NCBI GenBank assembly: GCA_036867785.1
Contig: CP145415.1
Coordinates: 992,001-1,056,000, forward strand
DNA: 64,000 bases
Reading direction: 5' to 3'
From: Plasmodiophora brassicae
Taxonomy: Eukaryota > Endomyxa: Phytomyxea > Phytomyxea > Plasmodiophorida
Shown: in pieces, positions 52,709 to 62,072 of the stretch
Layout: each line of letters begins with the position of its first letter
Position numbering within the stretch: the first letter of the stretch is position 1
Made by a program: the position numbers and the translations under genes
Notes under the pieces: model-generated
What the model saw: the letters and a program-made list of their open reading frames with translations, nothing else
Told to the model about the DNA's origin: nothing
Database searches by the model: none

Positions 52709-53060
52709 ATCGCATTGCGAATCCAGGAACAGATACACGAAACGCCCGCCATTGTCAGACAGAGGACGCCCTAAATCTGCTAATCAGCTTGCTGACGCGT
52801 CGCAATGGTCTACAGAACCAGGCGCCCGCTAGCGCCGATCGTGCCCCAGATGAAGGTCAGGCCGGCAGCAAGCCACCCCACCCCCGCCTTGGAGTGGGCC
52901 CGTCGAACAATCCCGAGCGACGTGCAGGCATAGCAACGCGTTAGACCAGGGCAAGTACAGCAATGGTACCGATAGCGTTGCCATGAAGCAGGGGCTGTTA
53001 AGACGCGAATCCGGACAACCGGGGCACCAGCTGGATCGGAGGCGCCCCCTCCCCACCACC
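52709..53060. other. gap between tandem deacetylase copies
   Basis: No coding signal of its own. It should contain the first exon of the second copy if that copy were whole, but no signal peptide or hevein module is visible. Confidence 0.45.
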
Positions 53061-53683
53061 TCATGTTTGACGGTGACGTTCTTCCTGTGCCCAGGCTGCC
53101 ACCGGCACGACGTTGATCAGTACTGTTCGATTGTGCAGCGCATCCTTGCCACCCAGATCTCGTCCTGACGGGAGCGTCTGACGCCGCTGTGGCGGCTGAG
53201 GTCCAGGGCGTGCCTGAATGGCTGCAAGCGAATTGCCCGAGCATGCTCTTCCCGACCATGACGATTATCCGGCCGCCATGCGGGTCGCTGACGAACGCCC
53301 AGGCCAGGTACATTCACGACACGCTCGGGTACACCTTCGCAACGTGGGTTCACAGCCTGTGCTGTGTCGAGTGTGGATCTCTTACCGTACGCGGGGTCGG
53401 CAGGTGGGCCATCGATTCGCTGGACTGGACGGGTATCGACCTGCCGCAAAAGGTCAACGTGGTGATGAACGCTTACAACGACCTGCCATCGGGCAGTTCG
53501 GCCATCATTCTGCACCACGACGGGTACTACACGATGCCGGGCGCCCAGGGCATTCTGGACTTCTGCGCGGCCCGCTTCGCTGGGTACGACTTTGTCACTA
53601 TCGAGGAGTGTCTGGCGCAATGCCATGCGCTCGGCGCCTGCAAAGCATCCGGGAGCGCCTTGCCATGCGTGTTCGATTCGTGA
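53061..53683 (+). pseudogene. tandem chitin deacetylase copy, 5' broken
   Basis: It starts within the NodB domain (TFFLCPGCHRHDVDQYCSIVQR), then jumps frame to HPDLVLTGASDAAVAAEVQGV. The stretch holding the metal-binding HxxxH has been deleted between about 53140 and 53150. The rest is in good order: IRPPCGSL, an intron of 62 nt at about 53344-53405, WAIDSLDWTG, AIILHHDGYY, ending CVFDS. Signal peptide, hevein module and TFDD motif are absent. The intact 3' half suggests recent loss. It could be expressed as a fragment, but catalysis is excluded. Confidence 0.7.
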
Positions 53684-53817
53684 CCCGGAGCATCGTCTAC
53701 CTGTGGAAGACCCCTACCTTCGCGCTACCAACCACCTTCCATTATTGTCTGATAAAGGGGCACCGCTGCTGTCACAATGGATGTGTATGGGAGAGCCGGC
53801 CCCATAAAACAGTACTA

Positions 53818-55136
53818 CTACTCGAGATGGGCATTGTCCTTCACGGGACCGTGATCATGGAATGTGGTCAGGAGCTTGAATTCGCCGCGGATCAGGGAAC
53901 AGATCAGCACCGAGATCAGGCATCCTGGGACGAGGTACAGCAGTGCCGGCTGGGCGTGCTCGAACGCGTACATGATGTACAGGGTCACGGCGATACCGAC
54001 AAAGTAGCCGATGCAGGCCGACGTGAAGTACGGTTTCGAGAAATGAGACTCGGATCGTGACTTGCAGTGGATTTCGTGGTCAAGTCGCAGCATGAGGCTG
54101 ATGAAAAGGCCCGGGATGACAATGTCGCCCAGGCCGAGCATCGAAGGCCTCAGGTCGGCACCCCGGGGGAACAGCAGCTTAATCGGAGCGTCAAACTTGG
54201 TCGCCACGGTGACCTATCACATGCGAACGTCAACTGTCAGGCGTCGTTCGCCCGTTCCAAACCGGTCCTACCATGACATCAGTGCCAAAGACGAAGAAAA
54301 TGTCATAGAAGAAAAGACCAAGGAGCAGCGCGGCACCAGTCCAGAATGAGTCGAGATTGATCATGGAAATGGCTTGGATACTGAACGCGTAACCGAAGAC
54401 GTTGTTGGACAGCGCATGCTTCGTCATCAGGTAGACACCGGCAGCAACGGCGCTGACTGCCAGACATGGAAGATCGATCGTGCTAATTTGAACCAGATCG
54501 TCATCCTTCTTGTCTTTATCGCAAATCCATCTGGCGATGACAGAAGGGATCCGGAACGACAATACAGGTGCATTTAACGCCTGGTATGATTCGAGCGGCA
54601 ACAACGTCGACACAAACCTATCGAGACCATAAATATACCACGATCGCTTACGAGTCCAGAATTTTTGACTGGAGCACGCTTACGCTTTCAGGGACGATGA
54701 TAGCGATAGAAGCCCGACAGCAAAGAAATACAGCGAGACAATGAGGTTCAGATAGTATGGTGGAAGAAACTTGTACGCGAGATACAGGGTGATCAGCGCG
54801 CACGAGCCAAACACAGGGAACATGTACGCGTCTTTCGCTTCGATCCGCTCAGACTCGCTCTCGCCAGGCCGGTGCGTATTCCGAAGTCCAATATGGCATC
54901 CAATGTACCTGCACACGCAGGGCCCGTCAACGAAAGCAAGGCGCGGATCCGGGCGTCGCGTACAGCAGCATGATCGATGTCGGGATCAGCTGGACGAACA
55001 CAGGCACAGGGACAACGTACGGCGCCAGAGCCAGGGCGGCCACGACCGCATACGCAATCGACACACCCGACATCGTCTCCGACGACTCGACCTTGCGAGC
55101 CGACTGCGCCCGCACCAGCGACCTCGTCTCCACCAT
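53818..55136 (-). CDS. SPP: signal peptide peptidase (intramembrane aspartyl protease)
   Basis: Four exons: 55136-54964, 54908-54684, 54617-54272 and 54213-53818, 379 residues. Family motifs: YMFPVFGSCALITLY, LLGLFFYDIFFVFGTDVM with the first catalytic Asp (YD), MLGLGDIVIPG with the second (GxGD), and the QPALLYLVP (PAL) motif, in the usual last spans. About nine hydrophobic segments can be counted. It is an ER-membrane protease that clears signal peptides and tail-anchored proteins. The loop EIHCKSRSESHFSK before YFTSACIGYF is longer than usual and basic. No KKxx retrieval signal at the C terminus (DNAHLE). Confidence 0.95.
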
Positions 55137-55514
55137 CGCTAAATTCAGTCCCGTCAAAGTTGCGACCTCCGGCTGATGCGGCACACGCCGTTCCCGACCA
55201 CGTGACGTGGCAGACGAGTCTCCGGTGGCCCGGACCCAAAAACAACAACCGCCCAACAGCAAAATAGCAAGAAACGCTGCGCCCCTGCAGCAAGCTCCGG
55301 GAATAATTCGTCTGCAGCAGGCTGGGGCATCCGCTTATCGGCCGTTCGTCTGGGCATCGTACTTAACTTGTAGTACTCTGATGGCCCCATTGAATGACCG
55401 GCAGCCTCTCGCTGGCGTTTCCAGTTTACGTTGGGGTGACGAATGCAAAACAGGTGTCGGCCTCTGGGTCCCGATAAAATACGTCGTTCTACATAGCGTC
55501 CCGATCATTAAACC
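55137..55514. other. divergent promoter region
   Basis: Lies between the starts of signal peptide peptidase (minus) and the ankyrin protein (plus). No further gene; an 81-codon minus frame here is upstream leader of the former. Confidence 0.45.
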
Positions 55515-57103
55515 ATGATCTTGACGTATTCAGGGGCGCGTCCTCCGAATCGATGCGCCCACACCATTTCGGTTCAGGTGCGGATCGTTACCTTGCCAAA
55601 CGGGATTGTGTGGAGGGTGACAATACAACGATCGGAATCTGGGTACCCGTTGCATATAGGGGCGCTGGTGGTGATGGTCGTCCCGGGGCAGGTTGAGCTG
55701 AGCCAGGTCGTGGAGCACGATGGAACAATGCGGGCGTCGACGTCGGACGAGCAGGCCGTGTTGGACATGATCCGGTCGGACGTCCCACCAGATGCCCATG
55801 TCCTGCACGGGCCGATGTTCACGACCCAGTTCCAGATCGGGACCGATCTGTACGTGCCGGTGACGTGGGCCGCGGCGAACAACGCGAATCGCGTCCTGCA
55901 ATCCATGGCGCTGGCTCGCGCCGATCTCACCATCTGTAACGCGCGCGGGATGAACGCACTGCACGAAGCCGCGCGCCACGCCTGCCTGCCGATGTGCAAG
56001 GTCCTTATTGCACTCGGCGAGTACGACATCAACGCTGCCGCCGCCAACGGCAAGACGGCCCTGCACTTCGCGGCCGCCTCCGGCAACCGTGACCTGTGCC
56101 GCCTGCTGGTCGACAAAGGGGCGCGAACCTCGTGCGTAACGTCGTTAGGGCGCACGGCGGCGCACGAAGCAGCGAGGATGAACCGTCTGCCCGCCCTTCA
56201 GTACCTTGTCGAGCGCGGCCAGATCGACCCGGAGCAACCGGATACGTACCGAATGTGGACGGCATTGCACCTGGCCAGCAGTCAGGGCCACACACAGATC
56301 TGTCGGTACCTCGTGCATCGGTGCCGTGTGCGTATCGACGCACCCGACAAGGTCGGTTCCCGTTTGTTCAGACGTGCGGTGCGCTGACCGTCGACGTTCA
56401 GTTCAACCAGACAGCGCACGATGTGGCCTACCAGGGGAAGCACTTCCAGACGGCGACGTTCCTGGCGTCTGTTGGCACGGTGTCCTCTGATGACGACGAT
56501 GACGAAGGGGACGACGACGATGACGACAATGGAGATGATGGTGTGCCGCATGAAGGGTCCGGGAAGTCGACCGATGCGCAGCCGAACGCTCCTGTTCCAC
56601 AGACGAAGACGATCCGCGAGATACCACCGCTGCCTTCTATGCAGTCGGCGCCCGGCACGCCACGCCTGGACAACTGGGTCACTCCAGTGTCTCGTGCACC
56701 AGGCCTGCCCTCGCTGGACAGAGGCGCGCAAGCGGCTCCTGCCTCGGTACCCGGCGGTGTGTTCTCTGCCGTCTCCTGCGAGTTGCAGGCGATACGCCAG
56801 TTGCACATGCAGCAAATTCGGCGGCTGGAGAAGGTCATCGGGCGTCGTGACGCGGAACTCCAGGAGCGAGACAGCCAGATCCACTCCCTGCTGAGTGCTG
56901 TCGAACGACAGAAGAGCGAGATTGATAACCTGCGCGTGCAGGTTCGCGTCCAGATGCAGATCGCCAAGCAGGCGCAGCAGGGCGAGCGGCCGCCGCCACC
57001 GCAGATCATCAACGACGCCCGACCGACTCCCAAATCTCGAGTCGCATTCACTGACTCGAGTCGCCCTGCGAGCCGATATAGTACATTCGGACATTCCAGC
57101 TAG
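55515..57103 (+). CDS. ankyrin-repeat protein with C-terminal coiled coil
   Basis: Two exons, 55515-56351 and 56402-57103, 512 residues, 50-nt intron inside the last ankyrin repeat (DAPDK|FNQTAHDVAYQGKHF). Residues 110-320 contain about six repeats (GMNALHEAARHACLPMCKVLI, GKTALHFAAASGNRDLCRLLV, WTALHLASSQGHTQICRYLV). An acidic tract (DDDDDEGDDDDDD), a Pro-rich stretch and a coiled coil (QIRRLEKVIGRRDAELQER...) follow. The first 100 residues form an unrecognised globular part. It should be an adaptor that dimerises through the coil. Its stop overlaps the convergent gene's stop in a shared CTAG. Confidence 0.82.
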
Positions 57104-59353
57104 TTTACAACGCTACGCGAAAGGTTATGGTACTTGGGATCAGATACAGCTCGGCTGTCATGCCATTCGTTCATCTGCATCAAGCGGATCTGTCGTTCGA
57201 CGCGTTCGCGACCGAGGCGCTGGACGACGTCGTGCACGTACCGCTGTTCATGCGCCATCTTCGCCTCGCGCTCGCATTGCGATCTGCTAAAAGTCAGGGA
57301 CATCGTAAAGCCCAAGCAACATTGGCAAACCGTTCGGCTTTGTCGACGAGCTCCTTCGCTTGGACGTACAGGCTAACTGCCGAACACGACGTCGTCAACT
57401 GCCGATGGCACCCAGGCGTACAGTCCTGAACCGAGCAGCGGCTCTTGTCCGGGTGCCACTCCCGCCTTGCGTTAACAACAACCTCGGCTCTGCGCTGGAC
57501 GTCAGCGCGATCAGCATCTATAGACTGTCGAATGTCCTGGCGGCGCGTGTCCCGTATCCATTCCCGCCGGCTGCGTTCCCTGGTCCAGTGCGCTGCGAAC
57601 TCAGTGGCGGCCAGCCGCGCTAGCGACACACCCAAACGGGGCCCGTTATGCTTCCGGTCCTCAGCTATTCTATATCGACATCACCAATGAGATCAAACAG
57701 CAGAGTAGACGTGCAACAGCAGCCCGACCTTTCACTCGTGCGGACTGTTTCAGCGACCCTCTGGCGTGTTGCTCTGTCCTCTGCAATGCCGACGCGCTCG
57801 TTGACATGCGCGTCTTGATGCCATTGACGGATCTGCATCGCGCCTTCTGCTCTGCTGGCGTTCAGTCGTCGTTCCCGATCCGTGCGCGCACGGGCGGCAA
57901 CCGCCTTGGACAGTTCCGCCCGTTTCCGCTTCAGCCGCTGCTCGTGGAGGTCGGACTGACACCTTCGCATCAGCCGTGTCGTCGACGCCGACTTGTCCAT
58001 CAGTGCCTGGCGCTGTTTACGTTCCAGTTCGTCACCAGCGCGAGCTTGCCGCGCTTTGCGATCCATGGCTTCAGCGTCGTGCTTCTGCCGTGCGTCGTCA
58101 AGGCGACGCGCTTCAGCAGCGGCGTGTTCCGCCGACCGCCACTGGACCAGGTCGTTCGCGTCGCGAAGTTCCACCTCGTATGCTCGCATGACATGCGCCT
58201 GATGTCGCATTGCCTCCCGATGCACGGAATAGGCTCGCAGCACACTGGTCCTTGTCCCCGAGATTGGGTTCGGGACGGATTGCGACCTTCGGAGAAGACG
58301 ACGGTGGGGCTTTGCTAGGTGTTCGTCGACGCTTGGGAGCGATGGTGCCGAGCCTGATGCTTCCTCACAGTGACTGATGACACTGGCCTTGTGTCGCTGG
58401 CGACGTTGCCGCGAGGGAACGGATGTAGGAGGATGTGTTGGGTGGCGACGACGCGGTGCAGGGTGGTTAACATGCGGACGACACATGATAATGTGAATGT
58501 CATCGCGGCAGACGAAAGGTGGTGGTACGTTGTCGAACGAACGTACGAAGGGATCGACGCGGGGCTCAGGGTGGCTCCCAGATCGACCCTCGTCAAGGTC
58601 TCCCTGTAGCATTGAGCGGCACGTCTCCATGGCGTGAACCACGCGGTCGACAAAGGGACTGTCGTAGACCCTGCAGAGAACGTCTCTGCTGTGGCCACCC
58701 TCATTCAGGACGAAGGCGATGATAGAGTCCAGGAATGTGGGCATCACAGGTCGCAGGGCGGAACGAAACCCGCGAACTACGTCAGCGACACTGTGGGTAG
58801 AAGCGCCTTCAATTAAGGCCCCGACTGTGATGACGCATAGGAGGGCAATTTGGGACACGGTCGCACCAGGCTCGTGAACCATTTGGTAGCGTTTGACGGT
58901 TGCCGCGATTAAGGCGCGGTGCCGTTCGTACGTTGTCAAGATCCGTGCGAGAGCGATGCGACGATGAGGGCGGGCTTCACATCGTTTGACCCATTCGGCG
59001 ACAATCGTACCAGACGCGCGCCCTGGCAATGCGAGCTCCTGCTCGAATCTGCCAATGCTGTCAATCAGCGATTGGGCAAAGGCGGTGCCAATGGCCATCT
59101 TGGTCGTTGGCCCGCATGGTGCCATTCGAATCGGCACACGTGTCACGACGCCATAGCCGTGCAACGAAGATGCACCCAGCGTACCTGTCTCGTTAATGGG
59201 GTCGCTCGCCCAAGTACACCCGATCCGCCCGATGCCCGGTCTAAAAATAAATACTAGCTGCTGCGACCACCCCGGTGGAATGAAAGACGGGCCAAGCAAA
59301 AATGCGCGAGTCCACGCTGAACCGGTGACGTGTTTGACACTCGACGGGGGCAT
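57100..59353 (-). CDS. large coiled-coil protein, exon model partly open
   Basis: The main exon runs from the ATG at 59353 to about 57735. The last exons (about 57623-57331 and 57283-57100) are joined by a 47-nt intron. A donor (A|GTGAAAG) near 57738 to an acceptor at about 57623 would fuse them in phase. If it is not used, the first part ends at 57665 and the rest is a separate gene. The N-terminal 250 residues are globular (IALLCVITVGALIEGAS, MPTFLDSIIAFVLNEGGHS). Then comes a basic linker, and from about 380 a charged helix rich in R/A/E/Q (EHAAAEARRLDDARQKHDA) of the kind found in axonemal and microtubule proteins. Family not recognised. Confidence 0.55.
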
Positions 59354-59486
59354 GGGCGACGTGACCTGACCCGCGTTGCCGTGTGGGCGCGGTGCGCCAC
59401 GGGGGCGCGCGTGGCGGAGGCGCTCCTCCGCGCCACGTTACTAGACGCGATTTGTGGAGCATCCGGTAGGCGAGCACCAGATCACG

Positions 59487-60308
59487 ATGGCTCCGGAAGC
59501 GCGGTCGGAACAGATGTCGGTGGACTGGGCGGCGCTGCGCCAGGCCATCAACGACCTGGTTGCCGAGAAGAAGTGCGGCCCGATTCTGGTGCGGCTTAGC
59601 TGGCACGATGCGGGCACGTACTGCAAGAGGACGAAGACGGGTGGAGCCCATGCGTGCCAGCGCTTCGCGAAGGCGGGCGAGTGGGCGCACGGTGCGAACA
59701 AGGGCCTTGACGTTGCGCAGGCGCTGCTCGAACCGATTCGTGCCAAGTTCCCGACGCCGTCGTCGGCCGACCTGTGGGCGTTCGCGGCTGTTGTCGCCAT
59801 CAAGGCGATGGGCGGCCCCGACGTTCCGTTCCGCGCTGGACGAACAGACGGGACCTCTGTCGAGTCGTCTGTTGAAGATGGACGCCTGCCTGACGCGACG
59901 CAAGGTGCCCAGCACATTCGCGACGTTTTCTACCGCATCGGCATGGACGATGAGGAGATCGTTGCACTCAGCGGTGCGCACACTGTTGGCAAGTGCCACC
60001 TCGAACGCAGCGGGTTCGATGGTCCCTGGACGGCGGACCCGCAGAAGTTCGACAACACGTACTTCATTGACTTGCTGAAGAAGAAGTGGGACCCGGCGAC
60101 GTCGGGGGCTGGGAACCCTCAGTTCGTGAACACGGACACCAAGACGATGATGCTTCCCGCCGATCTGGCCCTCGTCGACGACGCCGCCTTCCGCAAGTAC
60201 GTTGAAAAATTCGCCTCCAGTCAGGATGCGTTCTTCAAGGCGTTTGCCGCCGCCTTCAAGAAGCTGCAGGAATCTGGGTACGACGAGTCGGCACTCGTTG
60301 CTGTGTAA
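59487..60308 (+). CDS. APX: class I haem peroxidase, ascorbate peroxidase
   Basis: 273 residues, single exon, no targeting sequence, so cytosolic. The distal site RLSWHDAGTY (Arg36, Trp39, His40), the proximal site LSGAHTVGKCH (His165), Trp181 in GPWTADP and the ascorbate-contact Arg174 in HLERSGFDGPW are all present. So are the class I landmarks FRAGRTDG and GRLPDA. Length equals cytosolic APX. It reduces hydrogen peroxide with ascorbate. APX is typical of plastid-bearing lineages and some heterotrophic protists. The gene has a GT-rich, intron-free body and a divergent neighbour 133 bp upstream. Confidence 0.95.
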   Translation: MAPEARSEQMSVDWAALRQAINDLVAEKKCGPILVRLSWHDAGTYCKRTKTGGAHACQRFAKAGEWAHGANKGLDVAQALLEPIRAKFPTPSSADLWAFAAVVAIKAMGGPDVPFRAGRTDGTSVESSVEDGRLPDATQGAQHIRDVFYRIGMDDEEIVALSGAHTVGKCHLERSGFDGPWTADPQKFDNTYFIDLLKKKWDPATSGAGNPQFVNTDTKTMMLPADLALVDDAAFRKYVEKFASSQDAFFKAFAAAFKKLQESGYDESALVAV

Positions 60309-60403
60309 GATGTTCCGATGGTTGCTCGTCCCCGTGAAACAATACAGGTTTCTTCGTTGTACCTAGCACGCCCCGGCCAGTGCAGGTATAACTACGAATA
60401 TGT

Positions 60404-61642
60404 TTACCGAAGAGAGTCGTTAGCAACCCAGTCAGGGACGATACGAGTAAGGTAGCGCATGAACTTCCACAAGCCGACCTGCATCTCCAGTTTGCCAACC
60501 ACGTCGGGACCCAGTTCCGGGAACGCGATGCCTGCCCCGAACAGATGTGGCGCGATACGCCCTGTGGTCGGATCGTAATCGCCGACAACAAGCTTCCCAC
60601 CATCGACGATATTGAGAGGCGCCCGATCGAAGCCAACAGCATAAATCAGCTTGTCACACCGAAGAACATGCTTCGCAATGGCATCCATCGTGGAACGGTG
60701 GCGCTCCAGCCTTGCAGGCAAGTTTTCAGGCCCGCTGGTGAGGTATCGTCGTGCCCATTCGGCCGTCCGCCCTTTCAGCCCGGTGCTATCGTTGACGAAC
60801 CCGCCGCTCAGATGTGGTTCTGCATAGATGACGTCGCTCCTGTAGAAGTTGATGACCTTGGCCACGTCGACCTCCAGCAGGTCTCGAACGATCATGATCG
60901 CGGAATGGGAGCTCCCGAACACGCCAACAGTGTCGTCAGATGTAGTTAGATTCGACAGTTTGTCGATCTGAAGTGCATCATCCAGTGGAATTACGGGGAT
61001 GTCATCAAACCCAACATTCAGCATCTTCGGCCGCGACCCGGTCGCCAGGACAACGTTTCTGCAGGGAGGAATCGAATTCCCCGATTCGGTTGTCAGGCAC
61101 CAGTCGGAATCGTCGTCGTGCCGCTCGAATTTGGACACGAATTCAGTGAATGGTGTGACTTGCTCACGAAGGCGGTTCGTAATCCACATCAGCGGTTCGA
61201 CGACGTATCGCAACTCGCAGGTCCCGTTCGGAGGTAGGTCATGCATCGGGAACCGGACAGGAGCGCTTCCGTACTGGAACGCATCCGACGCACGCAGGAA
61301 TTTGTCGAACAATTCGACAGTCGTGTTGCTCGACACGGTTGACCATTTGCGACCCAGCAACCCGACATCGAAATGCGGATCCACCCAGCATACCCTCGAG
61401 GAGGCAACACCAGCGTCAAGTAGCTTCCCGACGGCGGCAATCCCCGCGGGGCCAGCGCCAACAACCGCCCACTGGAACCCTTTCGACGTCATCTTGTCCG
61501 GGGACTTTGGGGGAGGGGCACTGGGCAACCTTGACCGTTTTTCCGTTTCAACGGAAGGACTCTGCGTTGGGCATAACGTTTCAAGTGTGTTTTCTTTGTC
61601 GTCACACGGGGCCGACCCCACCATCACCGTGGGCTCTTCCAT
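60404..61642 (-). CDS. FAD-dependent pyridine-nucleotide oxidoreductase
   Basis: 412 residues, single exon, from the ATG at 61642. After a disordered 55-residue leader comes the FAD-binding GAGPAGIAAVGKLLDAG, then NVVLATGSRPK, a second Rossmann signature VGVFGSSHSAIMIV (NAD(P)H), DKLIYAVGFDRAPL and HLFGAGIAFP. This is the two-dinucleotide-binding arrangement of flavin disulfide-reductase or monooxygenase relatives. No CxxxxC redox pair is visible, so it is probably not a disulfide reductase. It is convergent with ascorbate peroxidase (95 bp between stops). Substrate unknown. Confidence 0.8.
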   Translation of the reverse strand: MEEPTVMVGSAPCDDKENTLETLCPTQSPSVETEKRSRLPSAPPPKSPDKMTSKGFQWAVVGAGPAGIAAVGKLLDAGVASSRVCWVDPHFDVGLLGRKWSTVSSNTTVELFDKFLRASDAFQYGSAPVRFPMHDLPPNGTCELRYVVEPLMWITNRLREQVTPFTEFVSKFERHDDDSDWCLTTESGNSIPPCRNVVLATGSRPKMLNVGFDDIPVIPLDDALQIDKLSNLTTSDDTVGVFGSSHSAIMIVRDLLEVDVAKVINFYRSDVIYAEPHLSGGFVNDSTGLKGRTAEWARRYLTSGPENLPARLERHRSTMDAIAKHVLRCDKLIYAVGFDRAPLNIVDGGKLVVGDYDPTTGRIAPHLFGAGIAFPELGPDVVGKLEMQVGLWKFMRYLTRIVPDWVANDSLR

Positions 61643-62072
61643 CGATCTCGCAATTGTGATTCGTCCCGCACCCGCTACCAACAGCGCATGTCCAGGCCGT
61701 CGTCAGCTCGCCCGTCTGCCTATCCCGTTGATTTACTTCACTGTGCGCGCTGGGACGGGTGATGCCGTGATGAGACATGTCGTTGGATGAAGAGCTCGTC
61801 ACGTTCAACTGAATACAATATTAAATCTGCTGTTGATGATCTCGGCCTTCAGGCGGTCGATGACGATTGATGACGGCAGTCGCATTTTTTGCGTCGAGGG
61901 CCACCCAGACACTGCGCGGCGCCGCGGATTATTCTCGGGCTACGGACGCGACGGACGGCAGTCGGCAAGGTGACGGGCGGCGATTCATTTTTCGCGGTCG
62001 CCGTCGGTCGTCGATCGCGCGTACGGTAGTTCAATCGGGTATTGGTCGTTAGCGACGGGACCGGCGCCGGTC
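61643..62072. other. divergent promoter region
   Basis: Upstream of both the FAD oxidoreductase (minus) and the PHD-TFIIS-SPOC gene (plus). TGATGAC appears near 61857-61872 and a T6 run near 61887, but I could not fold a convincing small RNA. Confidence 0.45.

Noticed and set aside
53344-53405. Frame break inside the second deacetylase 3' half
   Set aside because: The gap is a normal GT-AG intron at the same place as intron 3 of the intact copy.
61857-61895. Box C/D-like small RNA (TGATGAC with a downstream T run)
   Set aside because: No matching CTGA box at a sensible distance and no closing stem.
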